Assembly: GCF_034343125.1 (NCBI RefSeq)
Contig: NZ_CP139957.1
Span: 1,792,001-1,856,000, forward strand
Reading direction: 5' to 3'
Length of the DNA: 64,000 nt
DNA from: Caldicellulosiruptor danielii
GTDB lineage: Bacteria > Bacillota > Thermoanaerobacteria > Caldicellulosiruptorales > Caldicellulosiruptoraceae
Numbering within the stretch: position 1 is the first letter of the stretch; every line of letters starts with the position of its first letter. The position numbers and the translations under genes are program-made. The notes beneath the pieces were generated by a model. It was not told the DNA's origin. It made no database searches and was given only the letters and a program-made list of their open reading frames with translations. This document shows, piece by piece, positions 24,433 to 34,249 of the stretch.

Positions 24433-27400
24433 TTAGAAAAAACTTAGCTGACTTGTTTGAGGCAAGTCTTTTAATACTTTATACTGACTCAAAATCTCTA
24501 TAACCTGCTTGTTCAGCTTTGCACGTCTTATAAGGTCATCCACAGACAAAAACCTTCCTTCTTTTCGCGCCTCCACAATGCTTTTTGCAGCTGCCACTCC
24601 AACATTTGGCAGAGCATTAAAGGGTATCAAAAGACCTCCCTCCTTTATAATAAACCTCTCTGCATCAGACTCGTTTAAATCAACAGGGTAAAATTTTAGA
24701 CCTCGTGCTAACATCTCATTTGCAATCTCAAGCACTGTTAGAAGGTTTTTGTCTTTCTGAGAAAGGCTGCTTATCCTGTTTTCTAAATCTCTTATTTTCT
24801 GCCTTATAGCATCTCTTCCCTTGAGGATTGTTGCATAATCAAAGTCGTCTGCTCTGACTGTAAAATATGTAGCATAGAAAGCTTCTTTGTAATGCACTTT
24901 AAAATAAGCAATCCTAAACGCCATCATTACATATGCTGCAGCATGCGCTTTTGGGAACATGTACGTTATCTTTTTGCAACTTTCTATATACCAATCCGGA
25001 ACATTGTGAGCTCTTAAAAGCTCCTCATCCTCCGGCTTTAATCCCTTACCTTTTCTAACATCTTCCATAATTCTGAAGCTGTCTTTTGGTGGAACACCCT
25101 TTTGAATTAAATACAACATGATGTCGTCTCTCGTAGAAATTACCTCTTTGAGTGTAGCAATTCCATTTCTTACTAAATCCTGAGCATTGTTTGTCCACAC
25201 ATTTGTGCCATGCGAAAGACCTGAAATACGAACAAGCTCGGCAAACGTCTTTGGTTTTGTCTCAATTAACATCTGTCTTACAAACCTTGTCCCAAACTCA
25301 GGTATACCGAAAGTCCCTACTTCACAATCTATGTCCTCTGGAGAAATTCCAAGAGCTTCTGTGCTTGTAAAAATTGACATCGTATCTTTGTCATCAAGAG
25401 GAATTGTACGCGGGTCAACCCCTGTCAAGTCCTGGAGCATTCTTATGACAGTCGGGTCGTCATGCCCAAGAATATCAAGTTTTAAAAGTCTTCCTGAGAT
25501 AGCATGGTAATCAAAGTGTGTTGTGATAACGCTTTTGTCAGTGCTATCTGCGGGATGTTGAATCGGTGTAAAATCAAATATCTCTTTGTCTCTTGGAACA
25601 ATCATAAGCCCTCCAGGGTGCTGGCCTGTAGTTCTTTTTACTCCTGTGCAGCCCTGAGAAAGTCTCAAAATCTCTGCAGGATGAAAACTCAAACCTTTTT
25701 CTTCAGCATACTTTGTAACAAAACCATGTGCAGTCTTTTCAGCAACTGTTGAGATTGTACCTGCTCTGAAAACATAACCTTGCCCAAAGAGCTCTTCTGT
25801 AAACTTGTGTGCAATTGGCTGATAATCACCAGAAAAGTTAAGGTCAATATCAGGTTCTTTGTCTCCATCAAATCCCAAGAAGGTCTCAAACGGTATATCG
25901 TGCCCATCTTTTTTAAGTTTTTCTCCGCAGCGTGGACAGTTTTTGTCTTCTAAGTCATAACCACATCCAACAGATCCATCTGTTATAAACTCAGAATATT
26001 TGCAGTTTGGACAAACATAATGTGGGGGCAACGGATTTACCTCTGTTATCCCACACATTGTTGCAACAAGAGAAGAACCAACAGACCCTCGCGAACCAAC
26101 AAGATAACCGTCTGATAAAGATTTAGACACAAGCTTTTGTGCAATCAAATACATCACTGCAAAACCATTTTTGATTATCGAATTTAGCTCCTTCTCAAGC
26201 CGTGCTTTTACAATCTCTGGAAGAGGGTCTCCATATATTTCGTACGCTTTCCTCATTGTCATGTTGTATATTTCTTCTTCAGCACCATCAATTTTAGGCG
26301 GGAAGGTCTCATCGGGTATTGGTTTTACATCTTCTATCATGTCGGCAATCTTATTGGTATTTTCTACAACAACTTCATAACAAGCATCACTGCCAAGATA
26401 TTCAAATTCTTTGAGCATCTCATCTGTTGTCCTAAAATAAAGTTGCGGGTCATTCTCAACATCATTGTAACCTTGGTTGTGTTTTAAAATCTGGCGCAAG
26501 ACCCTTTGGTGCGGATGACAGTAGTGGGCATCTGATGTTGCTACAACAAGTTTGCCCAGCCTTTTTCCAAGATTATAAATCTTTTTATTGATTTCTCTTA
26601 AATCTTCTTCATCTTTCAAATATCCTTCTCTAATCAAAAAAGAATTATTCTCAATAGGCATTATCTCAAGGAAATCATAAAATGCTGCTATCTTTTCTAT
26701 CTCTTGCTCACTTTTCCCCTCCAAAAAGGCCCTGAAAATTTCACCAGACTCACACGCACTTCCTATTAAAAGTCCATCTTTTAACTGTATCAAAAGACTT
26801 TTAGGTATTCTTGGCCTTTTGTAGAAGTATTCTAAATGAGAATATGATACCAACTTATATAGGTTTTTTAATCCTTGCTGGTTTTTTACAAGTATGGTTG
26901 CATGATAGCTGTGAGATTTTATATCTGCCTTTGCATTCGACTCAATTGAATTAAGTTCTTTTAGCCATTTGTACCCTCGTGCTTTTAATCTTTCTAAAAG
27001 GGAAATAAAGATACCAGCTGTTGTTTCTGCGTCAGAATCAGCTCTGTGATGATGCTTTAGCTCCACATTTAAAAACTCAGCCACTTTGTTCAGCTTATGA
27101 GAAGAAAGGTCTGTCAAAAGCCTTCTTGAAAGTTCCAGTGTATCAATATATGTATAGTCAAATATAAGACCACATTCCTGATACGCCTTTTTCAAAAATC
27201 CAATGTCAAACTGAGCGTTGTGCGCAACAAGAACGCTGCCACTTGCAAATCTTTCAAATTCTAAAATGGCATCAATAAGTTTTGGTGCTTTGTCAACCAT
27301 ATCCTGGTAGATGCCTGTCAGTTCAGATATTCTGACAGGGATTTTGCCTTCGGGGTCAACAAATGTAGAAAATCTCTCTGTTATTTGACCGTTTTCTATC

Positions 27401-28641
27401 TTCACAGCACCAATTTCTATTATTCTATCTCTTTGACTGTCAAACCCTGTTGTTTCAATGTCAACAACCACAAAGGTAGAGTCAAATCCTTGTCCTTCCT
27501 TAGGATTGTAAACAACTGGTACACCATCATCAATAAGATAGCACTCCATCCCATAGATGACTTTGATATTATAGCTTTTGCTTGCTTCCTGTGCTTCCGG
27601 AAACGCCTGAACAACTCCATGGTCTGTTATTGCAACTGCCCTGTGTCCCATTGAAGCTGCCAATTTTATTAATTCTTCTGCAGAGCACACAGCATCCATA
27701 GCAGACATTTTAGTGTGAGCATGAAGTTCTACTCTCTTGTTATCGCTTGTGTCAAGTCGCAGAGGTTTTTGACTTTTGTTTATGTTATTAGCATTTATCA
27801 CAACAGCTTTTTCCAAATCGTCAAACTCTACTCTGCCTTCAACCTTAACATAATCTCCAACAGAAATTGAAGTAGGAATTTTATCTTTCTTGGCAACAAT
27901 TTTTACAAAGGTTGAATTTAAATAGTCTGTGATGTAAAGCTTGTATATGAGAACATTCTGGTTTTTAGTCTCTTTTATCTCAAGGTTAAAAATTTCACCT
28001 TCGATCACACAATCAGTGCCAACTTTGACAAAAGAAATTGGAGTTACATCTTTCTTTTCATCTATCTTTTTGCCAAATATAACGGTCGAGTCTGTCTCAA
28101 CCTCACTCTTTTCATTTGTAATTTTTTCAGTATTCTCTTTCTTTTCCTCACTAAGTCTTAGATATTTTTCTACTTCTTTGTCTGTGTCAAACTGGATAAA
28201 AAAGTCTTTAATCTTAAAATCTACATCACAAACTATTCCGAATTCTTCAAACAATATTTGCTTTATAAGCACGTCCACTTTTCGTTCAAAAAGGATATCT
28301 CGTATACCATTTGGAACCAGAAAATCTAAGCCGCTTGAACTTTGTACAATCTCGCATTCTTTCAAAAAATGGCTAAGACCATTACATCTTTTTGAAATTT
28401 TATAAAGTAAAAACCATTTATATTTCTTCAAAAGTTCGTCCAACGTCAGGTTTCTGGTTTTGAAAAGTTTTATCTCAACATCCCTGCAACTTTCTAAAAG
28501 AGACTTGAATCTTTGCTCAATACTAATTAAGTCAAAATCTTCTAAGTTATCAAGGCTCTCAACATAAACTTTAAGATACATACTTGATTTGTCAAACTCA
28601 ATCTTGACAGGTTTTACTGGCAAAAACAAAGCCTCACTCAT
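24433..28641 (-). CDS. polC: DNA polymerase III alpha subunit, PolC type
   Basis: Main replicative polymerase of Firmicutes, with built-in 3'-5' proofreading. In the 1402 residues I see an N-terminal domain, an OB fold (about 205-290), a PHP domain split by the exonuclease (HAHTKMSAMDAVCSAEELI near 310; DAHYCHPHQRV near 700), an exonuclease from about 390 (FVVVDIETTGFDSQRDRIIEI), a four-cysteine zinc motif (CPNC ... CPRCGEKL, about 905-945), and the palm with DIDLNFSGDY and FRAGTISTVAEKTA. The YFKVHYKEAFYATYF region and C-terminal helix-hairpin-helix follow. Length is standard. Its ATGA overlaps the glycosyltransferase stop. Confidence 0.97.
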   Translation of the reverse strand: MSEALFLPVKPVKIEFDKSSMYLKVYVESLDNLEDFDLISIEQRFKSLLESCRDVEIKLFKTRNLTLDELLKKYKWFLLYKISKRCNGLSHFLKECEIVQSSSGLDFLVPNGIRDILFERKVDVLIKQILFEEFGIVCDVDFKIKDFFIQFDTDKEVEKYLRLSEEKKENTEKITNEKSEVETDSTVIFGKKIDEKKDVTPISFVKVGTDCVIEGEIFNLEIKETKNQNVLIYKLYITDYLNSTFVKIVAKKDKIPTSISVGDYVKVEGRVEFDDLEKAVVINANNINKSQKPLRLDTSDNKRVELHAHTKMSAMDAVCSAEELIKLAASMGHRAVAITDHGVVQAFPEAQEASKSYNIKVIYGMECYLIDDGVPVVYNPKEGQGFDSTFVVVDIETTGFDSQRDRIIEIGAVKIENGQITERFSTFVDPEGKIPVRISELTGIYQDMVDKAPKLIDAILEFERFASGSVLVAHNAQFDIGFLKKAYQECGLIFDYTYIDTLELSRRLLTDLSSHKLNKVAEFLNVELKHHHRADSDAETTAGIFISLLERLKARGYKWLKELNSIESNAKADIKSHSYHATILVKNQQGLKNLYKLVSYSHLEYFYKRPRIPKSLLIQLKDGLLIGSACESGEIFRAFLEGKSEQEIEKIAAFYDFLEIMPIENNSFLIREGYLKDEEDLREINKKIYNLGKRLGKLVVATSDAHYCHPHQRVLRQILKHNQGYNDVENDPQLYFRTTDEMLKEFEYLGSDACYEVVVENTNKIADMIEDVKPIPDETFPPKIDGAEEEIYNMTMRKAYEIYGDPLPEIVKARLEKELNSIIKNGFAVMYLIAQKLVSKSLSDGYLVGSRGSVGSSLVATMCGITEVNPLPPHYVCPNCKYSEFITDGSVGCGYDLEDKNCPRCGEKLKKDGHDIPFETFLGFDGDKEPDIDLNFSGDYQPIAHKFTEELFGQGYVFRAGTISTVAEKTAHGFVTKYAEEKGLSFHPAEILRLSQGCTGVKRTTGQHPGGLMIVPRDKEIFDFTPIQHPADSTDKSVITTHFDYHAISGRLLKLDILGHDDPTVIRMLQDLTGVDPRTIPLDDKDTMSIFTSTEALGISPEDIDCEVGTFGIPEFGTRFVRQMLIETKPKTFAELVRISGLSHGTNVWTNNAQDLVRNGIATLKEVISTRDDIMLYLIQKGVPPKDSFRIMEDVRKGKGLKPEDEELLRAHNVPDWYIESCKKITYMFPKAHAAAYVMMAFRIAYFKVHYKEAFYATYFTVRADDFDYATILKGRDAIRQKIRDLENRISSLSQKDKNLLTVLEIANEMLARGLKFYPVDLNESDAERFIIKEGGLLIPFNALPNVGVAAAKSIVEARKEGRFLSVDDLIRRAKLNKQVIEILSQYKVLKDLPQTSQLSFF

Positions 28642-29306
28642 TGCCCATCCCTACTTTTTTTGAGATTGACATAACCTTTTATTATATCTGAATACATCTT
28701 CATCCGGTGCTGAGCACCTTTTATAAACCCAAGCTTTTCTTCCTTCATCACATGCGAAACCTTTGGCAGTGGTACTGTCAAGACTCTTAAGTTAAATTTT
28801 TTAGCATACTCAGTTAGAATTATCTCTATTGCATATCCCAAATCTTTTATATCCCTGCGCGATTCCAAAATTTTTTCAAAAATCCATCTTTTTATCCCTC
28901 TCTGGCCTGACAAAAAAGGCGAAATCTTCTGGGCAAGGTCAGTGGAAAACCTGCCTTCAGAAAAAATTCCAACTGTCATGTCAGCTTTGTCCTCAAGCAA
29001 AGGTCTAATTAAATTTTCAACATCTTCAACCTTGAGATTTACAAGGTCTGCATCAAGCATCAATATTATATCACCTTGTGTATTCTCAACTCCATAAAAA
29101 ATAGCATAGCTCTTTCCCATGTTCTTTTCAAGTCTTAAAACCCTCACACCATTTTTTGCTGCCACTTCAGCTGTTTTGTCTACAGAACCATCGTCAATTA
29201 CAAAAATCTCATCTACAAGCTCACATTTTTTTACAACATCAAGTACAGCCCCTATTCTTTTTTCCTCATTATAGGCAGGAATAAGACAAACCACCTTCTT
29301 ACACAT
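28638..29306 (-). CDS. Family-2 glycosyltransferase (dolichyl/undecaprenyl-phosphate type)
   Basis: Cytoplasmic GT-A enzyme of 222 residues. VCLIPAYNEEKRIGAVLDVV and VIDDGSVDKTAEVA form the donor site, and ILMLDADLVNL carries the DxD metal motif. No C-terminal membrane helices are present, so it resembles short polyprenyl-phosphate sugar transferases. The substrate is unknown. GAGGTGA precedes its start. It lies between ispG and polC in an operon that makes isoprenoid and lipid carriers, which fits a polyprenol-linked acceptor. Confidence 0.83.
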   Translation of the reverse strand: MCKKVVCLIPAYNEEKRIGAVLDVVKKCELVDEIFVIDDGSVDKTAEVAAKNGVRVLRLEKNMGKSYAIFYGVENTQGDIILMLDADLVNLKVEDVENLIRPLLEDKADMTVGIFSEGRFSTDLAQKISPFLSGQRGIKRWIFEKILESRRDIKDLGYAIEIILTEYAKKFNLRVLTVPLPKVSHVMKEEKLGFIKGAQHRMKMYSDIIKGYVNLKKSRDGQ

Positions 29307-29326
29307 ATTTTCACCTCATCGAAAAA

Positions 29327-30373
29327 TTAAGAAAGAGAAAGAATTTCCTTTATAAGTTCATCAACAATCTCACTTTCTTTTACCTTTCTTACAATTTCGC
29401 CTTTTTTAAATATAATCCCTTCGCCAATCCCACATGCCACACCTACATCAGCCTCTTTTGCTTCACCAGGTCCGTTTACTGCACAGCCCATTATCGCAAC
29501 CGAAATGTCTAAGTCTAAATTCTGTATCCTATTTTCAACCTCATTTGCAATCCTTAAAAGGTCGACACTGCACCTTGCACAGGTAGGACATGATACTATC
29601 TTTACACCCTTTCTGAGTTTCAAACTCTTTAAAATCTCTTTTGCAACAATAACCTCTTTCTCCGGGTTATCTGTAAGAGAAACCCTGATGGTATCACCAA
29701 TTCCCCTCAAAAGTAGATAGCCAATAGCAATGCTCGATTTAACAGTGCCTGCAACAAAAGTACCTGCTTCGGTAAGACCAACATGAAGAGGATAACTGAG
29801 CTTTTGGGATAGTATTTCATAACTTTTAATTGTTGTTAAAACATCCGAAGATTTGACAGACACAACAATATTGTCAAACTCAAACCTTTCAAGAAGTTTT
29901 ACCTGATAAATCGCAGCTTCAACAATTGCATCTGGTACAGGAGATTTGTATTTTTGCAAAATATCCTTTGGAAGCGAACCTGAATTTGCTCCAACTCTTA
30001 TAGCAATCCCATATCTTTTTGCCTCTTTTGCTATTTCCTGGACTTTTCTTTCATCTCCAATGTTCCCAGGATTTATTCTAATCTTGTCAGCACCATTATA
30101 TATAGCTTCAAGCGCGAGCTTATAGTCAAAATGAATGTCAGCAACAAGTGGAATGTGGATTCTTGACTTTATTTTACTTATGGCCTTAGCACTTTCAATG
30201 TCAGGAACAGCAACCCTTACGATCTCACATCCCAAACTTTCAAGCCTCAGTATCTGCTCAACTGTAGCTTCAACATCCTTTGTCTTTGTATTTGTCATTG
30301 ACTGAATTTTAATATCTTCCCCGCCACCGATATAGATATTTCCTATTCTAACCTTTTTTGTCAATAATTTCAC
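29327..30373 (-). CDS. ispG: 4-hydroxy-3-methylbut-2-en-1-yl diphosphate synthase
   Basis: Iron-sulfur enzyme of the MEP isoprenoid pathway, converting MEcPP to HMBPP. The 348-residue TIM-barrel form has IQSMTNTKTKDVEATVEQI, VADIHFDYKLAL and RINPGNIGDERK. The [4Fe-4S] cysteines lie in VSCPTCARCSVDL (about 260-267) and MGCAVNGPGEAKEADVG (about 296). GTG 30373 overlaps the rseP stop (GTGA). An in-frame TTG at 30364 has better ribosome binding site spacing (AAGGTGA) and could be the true start, giving a protein three residues shorter. Confidence 0.95.
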   Translation of the reverse strand: MKLLTKKVRIGNIYIGGGEDIKIQSMTNTKTKDVEATVEQILRLESLGCEIVRVAVPDIESAKAISKIKSRIHIPLVADIHFDYKLALEAIYNGADKIRINPGNIGDERKVQEIAKEAKRYGIAIRVGANSGSLPKDILQKYKSPVPDAIVEAAIYQVKLLERFEFDNIVVSVKSSDVLTTIKSYEILSQKLSYPLHVGLTEAGTFVAGTVKSSIAIGYLLLRGIGDTIRVSLTDNPEKEVIVAKEILKSLKLRKGVKIVSCPTCARCSVDLLRIANEVENRIQNLDLDISVAIMGCAVNGPGEAKEADVGVACGIGEGIIFKKGEIVRKVKESEIVDELIKEILSLS

Positions 30374-31419
30374 CTTCCAGGCATTATAATGTTTTTTATG
30401 TCATTGAAGGTAACAATTACAAGCAAAAACAGAAGAAGTACAAAACCAATTGTGTGAATCAGTGCTTCTTTTTCTCTATTAAAAGGTTTTCTTGCCACAG
30501 CTTCGTATAGATAAAATATAAGTCTGCTGCCATCTAAAGCTGGAAATGGAATAAGATTTATAACACCTAAGTTTACTGAAATCAGCTGCATAAGCCACAG
30601 AACATTCAAAAGCCCGCTGAGTACACTCTGCTTAAATCCGGCATTTGCAGCCTCGCCAATTGTCTTTACCATACCAACAGGTCCCATAATTTCAGATGCC
30701 GATACCCTTCCTGTTATCATCAATACCACACTGTATATGGTCTCTTTTATCTCTGCATATGTTCCAAATACTCCATAATAGATGCTACCAAACAAGTCTT
30801 TACGTGATTTCTTTGAAGCAACACCTATTCGCTTTGTTTTTGTGTTTGGGTCATACTTTGGCATTACCTTGAAAGTATATTGTTTGCCATCTCTTAAAAC
30901 CTTTATCTCTACTTCTCTATCTTTGTAGAGCATATTGTGAACAGCCAAATAAAAGCTTACCTGATCCCAAACATAAACTCTATTTCTGTCAATTGCGACA
31001 ATCCTGTCACCACTTCTTATCCCAACCTCATATGCAGGCATGTTTGGTTCTACTTTGCCAATAGTGTTGGTCCCAAAACCAATAAAATAACCAATCCCCA
31101 TCATGATTATTATGGCAAGAATAAAGTTCATAACAGGTCCCATCAAAACCATCAAAATTCTTTTGTGAACCTTTGCATTATTGAGTGCTCGTGGATGGTC
31201 AACTTCCTGGTCTTCGCCAAGAGGCTTTACATACCCTCCTATCAAAAATGCCCTCACAGAATACTCTGTCTCTTTTCCCTTTATGCTAAAGAGTTTGGGA
31301 CCAAAACCAATGGCAAATTCTTCAACAAGTACACCTGAAAGTTTGCATACAATAAAATGTCCAAATTCATGAACAAGTATCACTATTGTCAGCACAATTA
31401 AAGCAAGTATAAGGTTCAT
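30370..31419 (-). CDS. rseP: Site-2 zinc metalloprotease, RseP/RasP-like
   Basis: Intramembrane protease that cuts signal peptides and anti-sigma factors. The 349 residues hold the first zinc motif HEFGH (17-21) in helix 1, GPKLFSIKGKETEYSVRAFLIGGYVKPLG, one PDZ domain (about 120-200), the second catalytic motif NLIPFPALDGSRLIFYLYE (LDG aspartate) and a final helix. Length is right for Gram-positive members. Start and preceding dxr stop overlap by one base (TAATG). Confidence 0.95.
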   Translation of the reverse strand: MNLILALIVLTIVILVHEFGHFIVCKLSGVLVEEFAIGFGPKLFSIKGKETEYSVRAFLIGGYVKPLGEDQEVDHPRALNNAKVHKRILMVLMGPVMNFILAIIIMMGIGYFIGFGTNTIGKVEPNMPAYEVGIRSGDRIVAIDRNRVYVWDQVSFYLAVHNMLYKDREVEIKVLRDGKQYTFKVMPKYDPNTKTKRIGVASKKSRKDLFGSIYYGVFGTYAEIKETIYSVVLMITGRVSASEIMGPVGMVKTIGEAANAGFKQSVLSGLLNVLWLMQLISVNLGVINLIPFPALDGSRLIFYLYEAVARKPFNREKEALIHTIGFVLLLFLLVIVTFNDIKNIIMPGR

Positions 31420-32585
31420 TAGCTTATCTCACCTTCCACAAGATTTTTAAACTTCTGCCTTGTCTCTGCATCAATTTCCAAGATGTCTCTAATTGTTTCA
31501 ACTTTTTGCACCCTGTGACTTTCAATAATTTTAGCTACATACTTCATAATATCAACAAAGCCAATTTTCCCTTCCAAGAAATATTTTACAGCTTCTTCAT
31601 TGGCAGCATTGAGCGCAACCGGGTAACTTTCTCCTTTTTTTGCACACTCATATGCAATTTTGAGCAAAAAGAATGTATCAAAATCAGGCTCTTCAAATGT
31701 AAGGTTTTTTATCTTTACAAGGTCAAGTGGTACAGCTATTTGTTTGCCTCTTTCGGGAAAGCTCAATGCATATTCAATCGGAAGACGCATATCCGGGTAA
31801 GATAGCTGTGCTTTCACAGAACCATCAACAAATTCAACCATTGAATGAATAATACTCTGAGGATGTATAACAACATCAATATCTTCACATCTTATATCAA
31901 AGAAAAACATAGCTTCTATCACTTCAAACCCTTTGTTGATAAGGGTGGCTGAGTCAACTGTGATTTTTTTTCCCATGTTCCATGTAGGATGCATCAGTAC
32001 ATCTTCTACATTGACATTTTGTAAATCTTTTAATTTTTTGCCTCTGAACGGTCCTCCCGATGCCGTGAGAATTATTTTTTTTACATTTTTTTTCTCTTCA
32101 CCTACAAGGCACTGGAAAATAGCACTGTGTTCTGAGTCAACAGGAAGAAGAATTGGAAGAGAATCTTTTTCTTGTTTTTGTGAAAGAACCATTTTTATAA
32201 TCTTTCCACCAGTCACAAGCGTTTCTTTGTTGGCAAGAGCAACTTTTTTACCTGCCAAAATAGCCTCAATTGTTGGCACCAAACCGGATATACCAACAAG
32301 GGCATTTACAATCAAATCTGCTGCTGGATATGTTGCAATGCTAATTAGCCCTTCCTCGCCTGTTACAACTATCTTATCAGGAAAATTTTCTTTTAATAAA
32401 GTATAGTACTTCTCGTCTCCGATACATAAAATGTCAGGGTTAAGATCTCTTGCCTGTTTAATCAAAAGCTCTACATTTTTGTGTGCTGAAAGTCCCACAA
32501 CTTTAATCCCAAGCTTTTTTACAACATCTATTGTCTGAACACCTATTGACCCGGTTGACCCTAAGATGCAAATCTTTTTTGTCAT
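31419..32585 (-). CDS. dxr: 1-deoxy-D-xylulose 5-phosphate reductoisomerase
   Basis: Second enzyme of the MEP pathway (NADPH-dependent, DXP to MEP). The 388 residues begin KKICILGSTGSIGVQTIDVV, the NADP site. ALANKETLVTGGKII, PVDSEHSAIFQCL (metal-binding Asp and Glu), LTASGGPFRG, HPTWNMGKKITVDSATLINK and GFEVIEAMFFF are all present, with the C-terminal helical domain. AAAGGAG precedes the ATG. It lies between cdsA and rseP, the usual order in clostridia. Confidence 0.96.
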   Translation of the reverse strand: MTKKICILGSTGSIGVQTIDVVKKLGIKVVGLSAHKNVELLIKQARDLNPDILCIGDEKYYTLLKENFPDKIVVTGEEGLISIATYPAADLIVNALVGISGLVPTIEAILAGKKVALANKETLVTGGKIIKMVLSQKQEKDSLPILLPVDSEHSAIFQCLVGEEKKNVKKIILTASGGPFRGKKLKDLQNVNVEDVLMHPTWNMGKKITVDSATLINKGFEVIEAMFFFDIRCEDIDVVIHPQSIIHSMVEFVDGSVKAQLSYPDMRLPIEYALSFPERGKQIAVPLDLVKIKNLTFEEPDFDTFFLLKIAYECAKKGESYPVALNAANEEAVKYFLEGKIGFVDIMKYVAKIIESHRVQKVETIRDILEIDAETRQKFKNLVEGEIS

Positions 32586-32611
32586 ATACTTCTCTCCTTT
32601 AAAAATAACTA

Positions 32612-33397
32612 TTAAAATAGTCCAAATTTTGCAAGAAAGTAGATTATTGGCGTGACCATGATTAAACTGTCGAACCTGTCAAGCACACCGCCGTGACCAG
32701 GTAAAATAGAGCCAAAATCCTTTTTCTGCTGCTGCCTTTTTAGCATTGAAGCAAACAAATCGCCTGTGTGTGCCACCATAGATAGCATCATACCTTCTAC
32801 TGTGCTTATAAACAGGGTTGACAAATCAAAATTCTTGTCAGAAAGTCCAAACTGATAAAACCAAACAGCAAATATACCTCCAACCATTGCTCCCAAAAAA
32901 CCTTCTAAACTCTTTTTAGGACTTATATTTGTCCATATTCTTCTTTTACCAAAAGCAAGACCAGTAAAATAGGCAAAAGTGTCTGAAAGCCAGCATACAA
33001 TGTAAGGAACCCATATTAGTTTTTCCCCATTTTCAAATTCTCTAAGTAGTACTAAAAATAAAATGGGAAAAACTATGTAAATAAAGGAAAATAGCACATA
33101 GACTATACTCTGTGAAGCTACCCTGTTTTTAAAGCTCTCTATGAAGGCAAGTAGAAAAAGAAGTACAAATAAAAACAATATTTTATTGTTAATACTATAA
33201 TTACTAAAAACAACAAAGAAGCTCAATGCTATGCTCAAATACAGCATATATCTTTCTATTCTAAACAAATTGAAAAATTCATACAAAGCAACTGCTGCAA
33301 CAAGAGCACCAAAAATCTTCAGCCAAATGCTACCTAAAAAGTTTGCTAAAGCTACCAACGCTATTCCCCAGATAGCAGTGATTATCCTTTGTTTCAT
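32612..33397 (-). CDS. cdsA: Phosphatidate cytidylyltransferase
   Basis: Membrane enzyme making CDP-diacylglycerol, the precursor of acidic phospholipids. The 261 residues have about eight hydrophobic segments and the CdsA C-terminal signature: DTFAYFTGLAFGKRR, SPKKSLEGFLGAMVGG, then GDLFASMLKRQQQKKDFGSI and LPGHGGVLDRFDSLIMVTPI. ATG 33397 was chosen because GGAGG lies 7 bases upstream; a longer frame to 33433 overlaps uppS. Confidence 0.94.
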   Translation of the reverse strand: MKQRIITAIWGIALVALANFLGSIWLKIFGALVAAVALYEFFNLFRIERYMLYLSIALSFFVVFSNYSINNKILFLFVLLFLLAFIESFKNRVASQSIVYVLFSFIYIVFPILFLVLLREFENGEKLIWVPYIVCWLSDTFAYFTGLAFGKRRIWTNISPKKSLEGFLGAMVGGIFAVWFYQFGLSDKNFDLSTLFISTVEGMMLSMVAHTGDLFASMLKRQQQKKDFGSILPGHGGVLDRFDSLIMVTPIIYFLAKFGLF

Positions 33398-33416
33398 CCT
33401 ATTTCCTCCAAAAAGG

Positions 33417-34115
33417 CTATTTAACGCCGCCAAATCTTCTTTCTCTCTTTTGATAGTCTTCGATAGCTTTTAAAAGGTGCTCCTTTTTGAAGTCTGGCCA
33501 CAGGACATTTGAAAACCAAAATTCTGTATATGATATCTGCCACAAAAGAAAGTTTGAAACCCTCATCTCACCGCTTGGTCTTATCAAAAGGTCAGGGTCA
33601 GGGATATCCTTTGTGTAAAGGTATTTTTTAAAGAGGTCCTCATCAACATCTTCGATATCAATTTTACCACTCTTTATGTCCAAAGCCAAATTTTTTACCG
33701 CATTTATTATCTCCTGTCTTGCACCATAATTCAAAGCTATAACAACACAAAGTCCACGTTTGTCTTTGGTTCTTTCTTCAGCACTTACAATTCTCTCTTG
33801 AATATCTTTATCAAGCTTTGAAATATCCCCTATAACCCTGATTCTTATCTGGGTCTTGTTTATGAGGTTTTCTATCTCTGTATCAAAGAATTCTCTCAAA
33901 AGATTCATAAGATTGTCAACTTCCTCTTTAGGCCTTTTCCAGTTTTCTGTTGAAAAAGCGTAAACTGTAAGATACTTTAGTCCTATTTCATCGGCAAAAA
34001 GGACTATCTCTTTTAGCTTTTGCGCACCAAACCTGTGCCCCACCGAACGTGGAAGCCCTCTTTTCCTTGCCCATCTGCCATTTCCATCCATAATGATTGC
34101 AATGTGCTGTGGCAT
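33417..34115 (-). CDS. uppS: Undecaprenyl diphosphate synthase (start possibly truncated)
   Basis: Cis-prenyltransferase that makes the C55 lipid carrier for wall synthesis. From ATG 34115 the 232 residues begin MPQHIAIIMDGNGRWARKRG, with the catalytic Asp in MDGNGRW and the rest of the fold (VGHRFGAQ, TVYAFSTENWKRP, ALNYGARQEI, DLLIRPSGEMRVSNFLLWQ, YTEFWF). AAGG lies close before this ATG. Most homologues carry some 15-20 further N-terminal residues. Just upstream an ATG with AAGGAG opens a frame MFEFLKKKK that would join this one if a run of nine A had ten, so the reading frame may be broken. Confidence 0.94.
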   Translation of the reverse strand: MPQHIAIIMDGNGRWARKRGLPRSVGHRFGAQKLKEIVLFADEIGLKYLTVYAFSTENWKRPKEEVDNLMNLLREFFDTEIENLINKTQIRIRVIGDISKLDKDIQERIVSAEERTKDKRGLCVVIALNYGARQEIINAVKNLALDIKSGKIDIEDVDEDLFKKYLYTKDIPDPDLLIRPSGEMRVSNFLLWQISYTEFWFSNVLWPDFKKEHLLKAIEDYQKRERRFGGVK

Positions 34116-34162
34116 TTTTTCCTTGTCTATTTTTATTTTTTTTTCTTCAAAAATTCAAACAT
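34116..34162 (-). other. A-tract region upstream of uppS with an out-of-frame N-terminus
   Basis: On the minus strand ATG 34162-34160 (AAGGAG 11 bases earlier) reads MFEFLKKKK and then stops at TAA because of nine A (plus-strand T run 34136-34144). One extra A would give MFEFLKKKKIKIDKEK directly followed by MPQHIAIIMDG of UppS. It is either a sequencing or real single-base deletion, or a transcription slippage site. A short leader peptide is the other reading. Confidence 0.5.
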
Positions 34163-34198
34163 TTGCCTTCATGCTCCTTTTTATCGATTAAAAAAATA

Positions 34199-34217
34199 AC
34201 GGGGTTGCCACCCCCGT
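34199..34217 (-). terminator. Terminator after frr
   Basis: ACGGGG / CCCCGT stem with a 7-base loop, followed on the minus strand by TATTTTTTT. It would split pyrH-frr from uppS and the genes after it, unless read-through is high. I see no clear promoter between it and uppS. Confidence 0.8.
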
Positions 34218-34249
34218 CAAGACCTCAACTTCTCCCACTATAAAAAATC

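Noticed and set aside
24403..24440. Thiamine pyrophosphate riboswitch before thiN
   Set aside because: Only 30 bases separate polC and thiN, too few for the aptamer, and no thi-box motif is seen.
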